Origin: Kribbella sp. ALI-6-A
GTDB lineage: Bacteria > Actinomycetota > Actinomycetes > Propionibacteriales > Kribbellaceae
NCBI RefSeq assembly: GCF_001984195.1
Contig: NZ_MTQN01000009.1
Location: forward strand, 1,054,001 to 1,118,000
Reading direction: 5' to 3'
DNA length: 64,000 nucleotides
A model generated the notes under the pieces. The model was not told where the DNA came from and searched no databases. It worked only from the letters and a program-made list of their open reading frames with translations. A program made the position numbers and the translations under genes. How positions within the stretch are numbered: the stretch's first letter is position 1; each line of letters opens with the position of its first letter. Positions 31,452 through 39,797 of the stretch are shown here, piece after piece.

Positions 31452-34400
31452 GCTGCTCGACGCGGAAGCCAGGGACCAGATCCGGAACGACACCGAGACG
31501 ACCTTGTTCGTCGAGGCCGGCGCGGGCTCCGGCAAGACGCACGCGCTGGTCGACCGGGTGACGACGTTGGTGCTGCGCGACGGCGTACCGCTGCGCACGA
31601 TCGCCGCCGTGACCTTCACCGAGAAGGCCGGCGCGGAGCTGCGCGACCGGCTGCGCGTCGAGTTCGAAAAGGCCCGCAAGGGACCGGACCGCGAGCGCGC
31701 CGACGAGGCCCTGGACGATCTCGACTCCGCCTCCATCGGCACGCTGCACTCGTTCGCCCAGCAGATCCTGCTCGCGCACCCGATCGAGGCCGGCCTGCCG
31801 CCGTTGATCGACGTCCTCGACGAGGTCGGTTCGTCGGTCGCCTTCGAGGAACGCTGGTCCGAGCTGCAGCAGCAGTTGCTGGACGACGATTCCATCGCCG
31901 AGCCGTTGCTGCTGGCGATGGCCGTCGGCGTCGAGCTGAAGCATCTCCGCTCGCTGGCCCGCCTGTTCGGCAACGACTGGGACCTGATCGGCGAACGCGT
32001 CCTGGTCGACCCGCCCGAGCTCGTCGCGATGCCCGACCTCAGCGGCCTGATCGCCGCCGCGGCCAAGATCGGCGCCTCCGCCGCTGACTGCCGCGCCGAG
32101 GACGATCGCCTGCTGCCGAAGATCGAGCGAATCCGCGACCTCGGCGTGATGCTGGCCGCCGCGACCGACGCCGAGACCCAGCTCGCCGTCCTGCACGCCC
32201 TGCGCACCCTGAAGGTCGGCAAGATCGGCCGCAAGGAGAACTGGCCCGACATCACCCGCAGCCGCACCGACTGCGCCGAGGTCATCGAGGTGGCCGGCTC
32301 CCTCGTCGAGCTGCTCCTAGATGCTTGCCTCAGGCACCTTTCCCACTGGATCGCCGAACGCGTGCTCGAGTCCGCCGAACGCCGCCGCACCGAAGGCCGC
32401 CTCGAGTTCCACGACCTGCTCGTCCTCGCTCGCAATCTCCTGCGCCGAGACCCCGCCGTCCGCTCCGCGCTCCAGGACCGCTACCAACGCCTTCTCTTGG
32501 ACGAGTTCCAGGACACCGACCCGATCCAGATCGAACTGGCCGTCCGCATCGCCGCCGGCGCGGCAGGCGACGCCGACGACTGGCGCGACATCGAGATCCC
32601 CGACGGCTCCCTGTTCGTCGTCGGTGACCCCAAACAGTCCATCTACCGCTTCCGCCGAGCCAACATCGCCACCTACCTGACCGCCCAGTCCCTACTCGGC
32701 GAAACCGTCACCCTCACCACCAACTTCCGCACCGTCCCCCCAGTCCTCGACTGGATCAACACCGTCTTCACCACCCTCATCACCCCCGCCCCCGACGCCC
32801 AACCCACCTACCACCCCCTGACCCCACACCGCCCTTCCCCCGCCACCGCGCCCACCCCGGCCACCCCGGCCACCGACCAGTCCACACCAACCAACCTCCC
32901 CACCTCTTCTACTTCCTCTTCGGCCGCAGCGACCTCAACCCCAGCCGACCTCACCGGCCGCATCGGCACCCCGGCAACCGGCGACCAACTCTCCCTCTTC
33001 GACGACTCCGACCCCGCCGAAGACCCACCAACGGACGACCCCGACGACCAACCCCTCGCCACCGTCACGTCAATCCGCCGCCACCTCACCGTCGTCCCAC
33101 ACACCCCCGACGACGACACCACCAACACCGAATTCACCGCAGCCACAGCCATCCCCGGCTGGTCCCCCAAGGACAACCCCGCCACCCCACCAACAGTCGC
33201 CAGCACCCCCACCGTGGGCACCGCCGACACCCCAACCACGGCAACCGAAACCCCCGGCGGTCCCGCCGTCACCATCCTCGGCGCCGAACCCCACGAAGAC
33301 CTCCCCCGCGCCCAAGCCTCCTTCCTCCGCGAACGCGAAGCCGCCGACGTCGCCACCGTCATCACCCGAGCCCTCACCGAGCAGTGGACCGTCTACGACG
33401 AGAAGACCGCCACCTGGCGTCCAGCTGGCGCCGGCGACATCGCCATCCTCGTCCCGGCCCGCACCTCGCTGCCGTTCCTCGAAGACGCCCTCGACCGCGC
33501 CGACATCCCATACCGCGCCGAAGCCAGTTCCCTCGTCTACCAAACCTCCGAGGTCCGCGACCTGCTCGCCTGCGCCCGCGCACTCGGCGACCCCAGCGAC
33601 CAACTGGCGCTGGTCACGGCCCTCCGGTCTCCCCTGTTCGGCTGCGGCGACGACGACCTCTTCACCTGGAAACACTCCGGCGGCTCGTTCACCCTCACCG
33701 CCCCCGTCCCCGACAACCTGCTGACGCACCCCGTCGGCGAGGCAATGGAGTGGCTCCGCAAGACCTACTACGCCTCCCGCTGGCTCACCCCTAGCGAAGT
33801 CCTCGCCACCATCGTCGCCGACCGCCGAATCCTCGAAGTCGCCGCGACCGGCCCCCGAGCCCGCGACACCTGGCGCCGCATCCGCTTCGTCGTCGACCAG
33901 GCCCGCGCCTGGTCCGAAGTCGAACACGGCGGCCTCCGCGCCTACCTTGCCTGGGCCGCCCACCAAGGCGAAGAGACCTCCCGCGTGGCCGAAGCCGTCC
34001 TCCCCGAAACCGACGCGGACGCCGTCCGAGTGATGACCATCCACGCCGCCAAGGGCCTCGAGTTCCCGATCGTCATCCTCTCCGGCATGACCGCCTCACC
34101 GAACCGTCAACGCGGCGTCCAGGTCCTCTGGCCCCCGGACGGCGGCTACGCCGTGAAGCTCAAGTCCTCGATCCAGACCGAGGACTTCGACCTGGTCCAA
34201 CCAGTCGACGAACAGATGGACGACTACGAACGCCGCCGCCTCCTCTATGTGGCGGCCACCCGAGCCCGCGACCACCTCGTCGTCTCGCTCCACCGCTCCG
34301 GCACCCGCAGGCACTCCAGCAACGCCGAACTCTTCACGTCGGCCAACGCCCTGGACGTCCCCCACATCCACCGCCTCCCCCGCGCCGATCAGGAACCCCA

Positions 34401-35109
34401 ACCGGCAACCATCGAGACCCCCACGCCAACCTCACCAACAACCTCCACGACTTCCCCTCGCAACATCGCGCCACCTATCAACCGCGCCGAGTGGGAAGCC
34501 CGCATCGCCGAGTCCCGCGCCGCCAGCCGCCGCCGTTCCAGCCACAGCCCCTCCGGCCTGGAAGGCACCGGCCCCGACGTAGCCCTCCACGAAGCCGATC
34601 CCGGTACGGCCAAAGCAGCCCGCGACATCGACCTCCCGCCTTGGTCCAAGGGCCGCTACGGCACCGCCATCGGCCGAGCCGTACACGGCGTTCTCCAGGT
34701 CATCGACCTCACCACCGCCGCCGGCCTCGAAGCAGCCGTCCAGTCCCAGTGCGTCGCCGAAGGCGTAGCCGAGTACGCCGACGTCGTCCAGGCCCTGGTC
34801 CGCTCAGCCCTCTCCTCGGAGATCGTCCAGCGGGCTGCGACCCGCGACCACTGGCGAGAGTCGTTCGTCGGCATCCCCCAACCAGACGGCACGGTCCTCG
34901 AAGGCTTCATCGACCTCCTCTACCGAGAAGACGACGGCACGCTGATGATCGTCGACTACAAAACCGACGCCATCCCCGCCGCAGCCCTGGACTCCCGCAT
35001 AGCCCACTACACACCCCAACTCCAGGCCTACACCACCATGCTCCCGGCCGAGGCCAAGGCGACCCTCCTGTTCCTCTCCCCCACCAAGGCCCACGCCCAC
35101 CAACTCTGA
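31444..35109 (+). CDS. AddA-like UvrD helicase-nuclease
   Basis: The 1221-aa protein starts at ATG 31444, eight bases before the end of the upstream nuclease gene. Helicase motifs are intact: Walker A AGAGSGKT (25-32), TFTEKAG (57-63), Walker B LLLDEFQDTDP (350-360), GDPKQSIYRF (394-403), the motif IV region TTNFRT, RVMTIHAAKGLEF and the YVAATRARDHL block. The C-terminal nuclease domain has AVHGVLQ, LEGFIDLLY and IVDYKTD. Residues of about 460-606 are a Pro/Thr/Ala-rich insertion with low-complexity codon use. It contains QLSLF at 515-519, a perfect match to the beta-clamp-binding consensus. DNA unwinding and end resection is the expected role. Confidence 0.88.
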   Translation: MTELLDAEARDQIRNDTETTLFVEAGAGSGKTHALVDRVTTLVLRDGVPLRTIAAVTFTEKAGAELRDRLRVEFEKARKGPDRERADEALDDLDSASIGTLHSFAQQILLAHPIEAGLPPLIDVLDEVGSSVAFEERWSELQQQLLDDDSIAEPLLLAMAVGVELKHLRSLARLFGNDWDLIGERVLVDPPELVAMPDLSGLIAAAAKIGASAADCRAEDDRLLPKIERIRDLGVMLAAATDAETQLAVLHALRTLKVGKIGRKENWPDITRSRTDCAEVIEVAGSLVELLLDACLRHLSHWIAERVLESAERRRTEGRLEFHDLLVLARNLLRRDPAVRSALQDRYQRLLLDEFQDTDPIQIELAVRIAAGAAGDADDWRDIEIPDGSLFVVGDPKQSIYRFRRANIATYLTAQSLLGETVTLTTNFRTVPPVLDWINTVFTTLITPAPDAQPTYHPLTPHRPSPATAPTPATPATDQSTPTNLPTSSTSSSAAATSTPADLTGRIGTPATGDQLSLFDDSDPAEDPPTDDPDDQPLATVTSIRRHLTVVPHTPDDDTTNTEFTAATAIPGWSPKDNPATPPTVASTPTVGTADTPTTATETPGGPAVTILGAEPHEDLPRAQASFLREREAADVATVITRALTEQWTVYDEKTATWRPAGAGDIAILVPARTSLPFLEDALDRADIPYRAEASSLVYQTSEVRDLLACARALGDPSDQLALVTALRSPLFGCGDDDLFTWKHSGGSFTLTAPVPDNLLTHPVGEAMEWLRKTYYASRWLTPSEVLATIVADRRILEVAATGPRARDTWRRIRFVVDQARAWSEVEHGGLRAYLAWAAHQGEETSRVAEAVLPETDADAVRVMTIHAAKGLEFPIVILSGMTASPNRQRGVQVLWPPDGGYAVKLKSSIQTEDFDLVQPVDEQMDDYERRRLLYVAATRARDHLVVSLHRSGTRRHSSNAELFTSANALDVPHIHRLPRADQEPQPATIETPTPTSPTTSTTSPRNIAPPINRAEWEARIAESRAASRRRSSHSPSGLEGTGPDVALHEADPGTAKAARDIDLPPWSKGRYGTAIGRAVHGVLQVIDLTTAAGLEAAVQSQCVAEGVAEYADVVQALVRSALSSEIVQRAATRDHWRESFVGIPQPDGTVLEGFIDLLYREDDGTLMIVDYKTDAIPAAALDSRIAHYTPQLQAYTTMLPAEAKATLLFLSPTKAHAHQL
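32821..33262 (+). other. Pro/Thr-rich insertion in the helicase with a beta-clamp-binding pentapeptide
   Basis: This stretch encodes a flexible linker dominated by ACC, CCC and GCC codons between helicase motifs. CAACTCTCCCTCTTC at 32986-33000 encodes QLSLF, the canonical sliding-clamp-binding pentapeptide, flanked by acidic residues. Disordered position and exact consensus make it a credible functional short linear motif. Confidence 0.6.
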
Positions 35110-35340
35110 TCCAGCCCGCCAACCCGCCCGCCCGCAGCAGAACGGATGTAGGCGTTGCGCCCGTACCGCTCGGCGGCTGGCGCACCTTGGCCGCCATCGC
35201 GTCCCGGGTCGGGACTTCGCCGCCGAACGCGTTGAACCGCTGCAGCGCCGCCGTGGCTTCGGCGCCGTCCGCGGAGCCGGCGAGCATCGGCGGTCCGCGC
35301 GGCCCGGCGCTCTGCAGCCGCACCCGCCCGCGCCGCCGCA

Positions 35341-35364
35341 CCCGCACCCGCACCCGCACCCGCG
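35341..35364. repeat. CCCGCA simple repeat, four units
   Basis: Four consecutive CCCGCA hexamers (the last ending CCCGCG) follow a C-rich tract. It is a short simple-sequence repeat with no coding explanation. Confidence 0.6.
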
Positions 35365-35461
35365 AACGATCCCACTTGCTCACCACACTGCCCATTACGA
35401 CGCGCTGCGGAACGCCCCAGCCACTGATCCGCGTCAGCGGGGTTGTAGGCCCTGCGCGTCT

Positions 35462-35524
35462 TGATGTCCGAGGTCCCCCGGCGTCGTGATGTCCGAGGTT
35501 TCCGGTGGTCTTAATGCCGACGAC
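35462..35524. repeat. 25-bp-spaced tandem repeats resembling a transposon end
   Basis: TGATGTCCGAGGT occurs at 35462-35474 and again at 35487-35499, exactly 25 bp apart. A degenerate copy (TAATGCCGACGA) begins 25 bp further at about 35512. Arrays of such terminal repeats are known at ends of some insertion sequences, for example IS21-like elements, but no transposase is present, so this would be a remnant. The same core TGTCCGAGGT occurs at 8394. Confidence 0.4.
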
Positions 35525-35803
35525 AGCGGCTCGTGCAGCGTTGCCAGCGACGATCAAGGCCTCGCTGGATCGCGCCGAGAGCGTCCTCGGGAGTGCGTAG
35601 CTGTCTCACCTCGGCCATCTGTTGCCAACAGCAACGACATCCGGATGCATCGACACACCGGCTTCGGCGAGCCACCCTCCAAGCGATCCCCAGATCGAAG
35701 CGGCCGAGTCTCACGCACGGCCAGACACGCCACCCGCACCGCGGCGGTCCGGTCCACAGGTAATTCACTTGAATCCGCCGCGCAGCAGTCCGACGATCAA
35801 CCC

Positions 35804-35908
35804 ATGACCACGACCACCGCCACCATGCTCCTGACCTCCACCGATGTCCCGGTGGCGGCCAAGCAGCAGACCGGCCGACCGTCGGGAGCGATCACCTCCC
35901 GCACGTGA
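35804..35908 (+). CDS. Possible Thr-rich leader peptide overlapping the LysE gene
   Basis: An ATG at 35804 opens a 34-codon frame starting MTTTTATMLLTST. Ten of 34 residues are threonine, with six in the first 13. The stop codon overlaps the GTG start of the LysE-type exporter gene in a GTGA arrangement. A small hairpin (CGGGAG...CTCCCG, 35883-35901) lies inside its end. A leader peptide that couples or attenuates expression of an amino-acid exporter is possible. No strong ribosome-binding site is seen, so a chance frame cannot be excluded. Confidence 0.35.
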   Translation: MTTTTATMLLTSTDVPVAAKQQTGRPSGAITSRT

Positions 35909-36534
35909 TCACCGCGCTCGTCGCGGGCCTGGTCGCCGGCTACGGCATCGCCATTCCGGTAGGCGCCATCGGCACCTACCTGGTAGCCCTCACCGCCCGC
36001 ACGACCCTGAAGGTCGGCGCCGCAGCAGCCCTGGGCGTAGCCACAGCAGACGGCCTCTACGCCCTCATCGCCACCCTCGGTGGCTCAGCCATCGCCCCAG
36101 CCCTAGCGCCCATCACCACGCCCCTGAAATGGATCTCAGTAGCGGTCCTCCTGGCGCTAGCCGCCCGCGGTGCCGCCACAGCCATCACCCACCACCGCCG
36201 CCTCCACTCCACTAAGCCCATCCCTCCCCCACCCACGCCAACCCGGGCCTACTTCACCCTGCTCGGCATGACCCTCCTCAACCCCACCACGATCATCTAC
36301 TTCACCGCCCTCGTCCTGGGCACCCAGGACGCCACCACCCCCAGCTATGCAGAACAAGCCATCTTCATCACAGCAGCCTTCCTCGCCTCAGCGTCTTGGC
36401 AACTCGCCCTGTCCACCGGCGGCGCCCTACTGGGCCGCCTCCTAACCAGCCCCCGCGCCCGCCTACTCACCGCCCTGACCTCCAGCGCGATCATCACCGT
36501 CCTGGCGCTCCGCATCCTGACAACAACCGCCTGA
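35905..36534 (+). CDS. LysE/RhtB-type amino-acid exporter
   Basis: The 209-aa protein starts at GTG 35905. It has six hydrophobic segments, with the family signatures YGIAIPVGAIGTYLVALTAR, AAALGVATADGLYALIATLG, LLNPTTIIYFTALVL (the conserved NP motif) and a final LLTALTSSAIITVLALRI. LysE/RhtB proteins export amino acids or related cations through the cytoplasmic membrane. The substrate is not predictable from sequence. Thr-rich codons in the upstream overlapping ORF may hint at a threonine-type substrate, but that is speculative. No LysG-type regulator is adjacent. Confidence 0.87.
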   Translation: MITALVAGLVAGYGIAIPVGAIGTYLVALTARTTLKVGAAAALGVATADGLYALIATLGGSAIAPALAPITTPLKWISVAVLLALAARGAATAITHHRRLHSTKPIPPPPTPTRAYFTLLGMTLLNPTTIIYFTALVLGTQDATTPSYAEQAIFITAAFLASASWQLALSTGGALLGRLLTSPRARLLTALTSSAIITVLALRILTTTA

Positions 36535-36963
36535 CTGACGGCGAGCCGAGGTGGTCACCACCGGTGGCCGCCTCGGCCTCAGCCCAACGATGGAAGGGCC
36601 AACTCGGCTCGCGCCATGCCGGCTCCTTTGGGGCGAGCGACACGGCCGTGGCGGTCACAGCCACAACGAACGGCCACTCGCGCTCCTCCGCCGCCGGCCG
36701 CGACCTCGGAACACACCCGACCTACGGCGGTTGTTCGACGTGACCGACAGATCAGCCCCGGACGCCGCGACAGCGCCCACCGCAGCCCGCTGCCCCCCTC
36801 GCCCGTCGGCTCTCAGGCACTTGGTTGTACTTCGCGATGCCCGGCCACCGATGACCGCAACCTCGAGAGGTTCGAGTGAATGCACCACTTGCGCGTCCGA
36901 CACGACGCTAGGCGCGTGTTCTGCCGGCCGAACGCAGGTCGCACCTTGAGCTGCGGCTCAGCC
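36535..36963. other. 429-bp region without a supported gene
   Basis: Frames on both strands are present but Arg/Pro/Ser-rich, start without a ribosome-binding site, and show no domain. I see no repeat, terminator or RNA signature here. It may be decayed sequence between the exporter and the zinc-ribbon gene. Confidence 0.4.
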
Positions 36964-37227
36964 TCATTCCTGCATCACACTCTTGTCGAACCACGGCCGC
37001 CCCTTCGCCTCCCACTCAGCCCGGTACTGATAGAAGGACACCGGAGGAGCGGTTCCCGGATCATCGTCGTTCCCGAACTCGAATCCGCAGCGTGGGCAGA
37101 CTTCGTACGACGGCTGGCCCAGGTAGTCCCGATACGGCGGCCGGATCGGGAGCCCTGCAGGCGGGGGCCACATCTCGTATGGCTGCACGGTCAGGAAGCT
37201 CGTACAACACACCGGGCACTTGTCCAT
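36964..37227 (-). CDS. Small zinc-ribbon (CPCC-like) protein
   Basis: The 87-aa protein starts at ATG 37227 with MDKCPVCCTSFLTVQP. It contains a first cysteine cluster CPVC and a second in YEVCPRCGFEFGNDD, giving a four-cysteine zinc ribbon. The C-terminus FYQYRAEWEAKGRPWFD is typical of short CPCC-type cysteine-rich proteins. Such proteins occur in contact-dependent toxin/immunity neighbourhoods and as stand-alone genes; here no toxin is adjacent. The upstream in-frame extension is Arg-rich and unlikely to be translated. Confidence 0.7.
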   Translation of the reverse strand: MDKCPVCCTSFLTVQPYEMWPPPAGLPIRPPYRDYLGQPSYEVCPRCGFEFGNDDDPGTAPPVSFYQYRAEWEAKGRPWFDKSVMQE

Positions 37228-37471
37228 CACGGTGCCTGTCTGTCGAATCGATGACGAGGTAGGGCGCCCCGTCGGCTCTCGGTTGAGTTTACGGTCGTGG
37301 CGAGTGGTTACGGGTGGCCTTGTCACCGGCTGTGGACAACTAGGCGTCACCCTGTGGGCGGAGGCGCGGCGGCTTCCCCTACGATGCACCGCATCCGGAT
37401 TTGATCGGATTCCCGGTCGGATCGCTCAGTCCGGCTGGCGGGTTCGCCACCAAGAGTGTGAGGGTGTGGCT

Positions 37472-38098
37472 ATGAACATCGGTAGTCGGAAGATCGTCGT
37501 GGACGAGGCCATCGCGCAGTTGCGGCTGTACTGCGAGTCCAACGGTGCGGTGCTGAAGTACTACGACGGGCTTCCGGGGCTGACCACTGTCGGTGGGTCG
37601 GAGCCGGACAAGGTGACGTTGGAGGACCTGGCCCGGACGATGGTGATCGGGTCGGACCTGCGGGCGCTGGACATCGTGTGGTTGCTGGAGGTCGACGCGG
37701 AGAAAGAGTTCGCGGCGATTCCGGTCGACGCGCGGCTGGAGGACGCGGCGCCGGGGACGGCGTTGTTCGACGCGGCGATGGCGCTGGACGAGAAGTTCTC
37801 CGGGCACCGCGGGTTCGGGCACTCGAAGAAGGGCAAGCTGCTGCACCTGAAGCGGCCGTATCTCTTCCCGGTCAGCGACAGCTTCATCCGGATGACCTAC
37901 AGCGACGCCTCGGCGGGCGCGGAGTTCCTCGCGGCGGTGCACCGCGACCTGGTCAACCCGGCGAACGTGCGGGACTTCAAGGTGCTGCAGACCCGGCTGA
38001 TCGCCGAGCCGGCGACCTCGGCGGCGAAGGTACTGGCCGAGGCGCCGACCCTGCGGCTGCTGGACATCCTCGCGTCGCTGCTGGGCGAGGCGAAGTAG
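37472..38098 (+). CDS. DUF6308-type hypothetical protein
   Basis: The 208-aa protein starts at ATG 37472 behind a GAGGG-type ribosome-binding site. It has the pattern seen in a group of actinobacterial hypothetical proteins: NIGSRKIVVDEAIAQLRLYC, then VTLEDLARTMVIGSDLRALDIVWLL and SGHRGFGHSKKGKLLHLKRPYLFPVSD. It is soluble, mixed alpha/beta, with no catalytic motif that I recognise. The family name is given by overall resemblance and should be checked. It is convergent with the LLM-hemerythrin gene. Confidence 0.7.
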   Translation: MNIGSRKIVVDEAIAQLRLYCESNGAVLKYYDGLPGLTTVGGSEPDKVTLEDLARTMVIGSDLRALDIVWLLEVDAEKEFAAIPVDARLEDAAPGTALFDAAMALDEKFSGHRGFGHSKKGKLLHLKRPYLFPVSDSFIRMTYSDASAGAEFLAAVHRDLVNPANVRDFKVLQTRLIAEPATSAAKVLAEAPTLRLLDILASLLGEAK

Positions 38099-38143
38099 CT
38101 TCAACCAGTTGCACGGGGCACGTCAGTACGGCGTACCGCGGAA

Positions 38144-39694
38144 CTACACGACGCCCAGCCGAGCCAGCGGTTCGACGAGTTCGCGCTCCTCGTAGGACAG
38201 GTGGGACAGCAGCGTGTCGTCGAGAACGTTGACAGCCTCACGCAGGGTGTCGATCGTTCCTTCGCCCGAGACCAGTGAGACCAGTGCCTTGTCGACGCCC
38301 TCCAGGACGTCGTGGATGACCAGGTGCTCCTCCTGGAGGCGGTCGACGACCGGCGTCAGGCGGGAGTCGGCCCGGCGCAGGCGCGGGAACAGCGACGCGT
38401 CCTCGAGCGAGTGGTGCGTGGTGACGAGGCGGCAGTACGACTCGCAGTAGACGCCCAGGGTCCAGTTGTTCTGGCGCATGGTCATCGTGTTGATGTGCGA
38501 GCGGGCGGCGCCGACGTCCATGGTTCCGGCGGCGACCTGCTCGACCAGGTCGTGGATCTGCTCGAGCTCGGCACGGAGATGGTCGTGGACCTGGATGAGG
38601 TGCCCGCCGGACGCCAGCTCGTGCGGCGTGTAGGTGCGCTCGGGGTCCAGTGCGGGGCCGGTCGGGCGGGCCGACTCGTCCCAAACCTGCACGGAGCTAC
38701 GGCGTTCGGCCGGCGGCGGAGTCGGTACGACGGTGAAGCCGCCCTTCCGGATCACCGCGGGACGGGACACCTCGGCCGTGGCCGGCGTCGACACGGCACT
38801 ACGGTCGGCGGGAGACGTCGAGCGCGCCGCGGTGACCGCCTCTCGCACCCCCTCGGCGACGTCCGCGAAGCGGCGGATGGCGTCCGGATCGTCCGAGGCG
38901 AGGATGTAGGTGCTCATCCCCTCGGTCAACGTCAGTTCCGTGAGCTGCTCGATCCAGACCTCCTCCGGACCCTGCAGAAATCCACCACGCCCAGCGAAGT
39001 TCCCGGACAGGTTGTAAAGGCGTCGCACCGCCGACGGATCCCGACCGGCCTCGATCGCGGCCTCGTCGATGATCTTGTTCATCGCGGTCAGCTCGTCCGG
39101 CCCGGCATAGCCGCTGGACGGCAACCAGCCATCGGCCGACCGGCCCGTCAGAGCCAGCATCCGCGGCTTGTAGGCGCCCAGCCAGATCTCCACCGGGTGC
39201 GCCGGCGCCGGACCGCGCTTGGCGCCGTCCACCGAGTAGTGCTTGCCCGGCAGCCGGATCCCGCCGCCCTCCGGCTTCCACACCTCGCGGATGATCGCCA
39301 GCGCCTCCTCCAGCGCCGCGATGCTCTCCCCAGCGGTCAACTGCGGCCCACCGTTCGCCGCGATGGCCTCGCGGAAGCCACCGGCACCGAGACCGAGCTC
39401 GACCCGCCCGCCACTGATCAGGTCGAGCGAGGCGACACTGCGCGCCAGTACGACGGGATGCCGCAGCGGCAGGTTGGCCACGTTCGTCGCCACCCGCACA
39501 GACCGCGTCTGCGCGGCGATCACGCTCAGCAGAGTCCACGCGTCGGCCAGCCGCGGCTGGTACGGGTGGTCCTGCACGGTGACCAGGTCCAGCCCGACCT
39601 GCTCGGTCAGCTGGGCCAGTGCGATCACCCGGTCGACCTGCTCGATCGCCGGCGTGACAAACGTTCCGAAGACCAGCTCATGCCCGTAGTCCAT
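38144..39694 (-). CDS. LLM-class flavin (F420-type) oxidoreductase fused to a hemerythrin domain
   Basis: The 516-aa protein begins with a luciferase-like monooxygenase barrel: MDYGHELVFGTFVTPAIEQ, HPVVLARSVASLDLISGGRVELGLGAG and GRSADGWLPSSGYAGP. A Pro/Ser-rich linker leads to a C-terminal hemerythrin HHE domain with HDHLRAELEQIHDLV, TTHHSLEDASLFP, EEHLVIHDVLEGV and LSHLSYEERELVEPL. These supply the His/Glu set for a di-iron site. A flavin or F420-dependent oxidoreductase tethered to a di-iron O2- or NO-sensing domain suggests redox-gated activity (inference). It is divergent from a MarR regulator across a paired operator. Confidence 0.86.
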   Translation of the reverse strand: MDYGHELVFGTFVTPAIEQVDRVIALAQLTEQVGLDLVTVQDHPYQPRLADAWTLLSVIAAQTRSVRVATNVANLPLRHPVVLARSVASLDLISGGRVELGLGAGGFREAIAANGGPQLTAGESIAALEEALAIIREVWKPEGGGIRLPGKHYSVDGAKRGPAPAHPVEIWLGAYKPRMLALTGRSADGWLPSSGYAGPDELTAMNKIIDEAAIEAGRDPSAVRRLYNLSGNFAGRGGFLQGPEEVWIEQLTELTLTEGMSTYILASDDPDAIRRFADVAEGVREAVTAARSTSPADRSAVSTPATAEVSRPAVIRKGGFTVVPTPPPAERRSSVQVWDESARPTGPALDPERTYTPHELASGGHLIQVHDHLRAELEQIHDLVEQVAAGTMDVGAARSHINTMTMRQNNWTLGVYCESYCRLVTTHHSLEDASLFPRLRRADSRLTPVVDRLQEEHLVIHDVLEGVDKALVSLVSGEGTIDTLREAVNVLDDTLLSHLSYEERELVEPLARLGVV

Positions 39695-39721
39695 CGTTCA
39701 CACCTCTGTTGCCGCAGTTGT

Positions 39722-39734
39722 TTCGTGACACGTA
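39722..39734. promoter_or_regulatory. MarR-type operator, site 1
   Basis: TTCGTG-A-CACGTA has the same arm-spacer-arm form as the perfect site at 39759-39771, with one mismatch in the right arm. It lies just before the start of the leftward LLM-hemerythrin gene. Confidence 0.6.
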
Positions 39735-39758
39735 CTATTGACCTGACGAACAAATTAC

Positions 39759-39771
39759 TTCGTGCCACGAA
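39759..39771. promoter_or_regulatory. MarR-type operator, site 2 (perfect palindrome)
   Basis: TTCGTG-C-CACGAA is a perfect inverted repeat 37 bp from site 1 (about 3.5 helical turns). It lies 27 bp before the MarR start codon. Both divergent genes are probably controlled by the MarR protein encoded beside the site. Confidence 0.65.
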
Positions 39772-39797
39772 CATTCACAAGTCGGCGGGAGCACCGG

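Larger units (their letters stand above)
35110..35803. other. Poorly coding stretch, possibly decayed genes or element remnants
   Basis: No convincing gene was found in this 694-bp stretch. Long overlapping frames on the minus strand are Arg/Gly-rich and lack a start with a ribosome-binding site. One minus-strand frame (about 35120-35290) contains ATAALQRFNAFGGEVPTRDA, which looks like a gene remnant. The stretch also holds a CCCGCA simple repeat and a 25-bp-spaced tandem motif, both annotated separately. Decayed sequence is the most likely explanation. Confidence 0.4.

Noticed and set aside
35341..35364. CCCGCA repeat as a telomere-like or origin element
   Set aside because: Only four short units are present, inside decayed DNA; there is no palindrome series or DnaA-box cluster.
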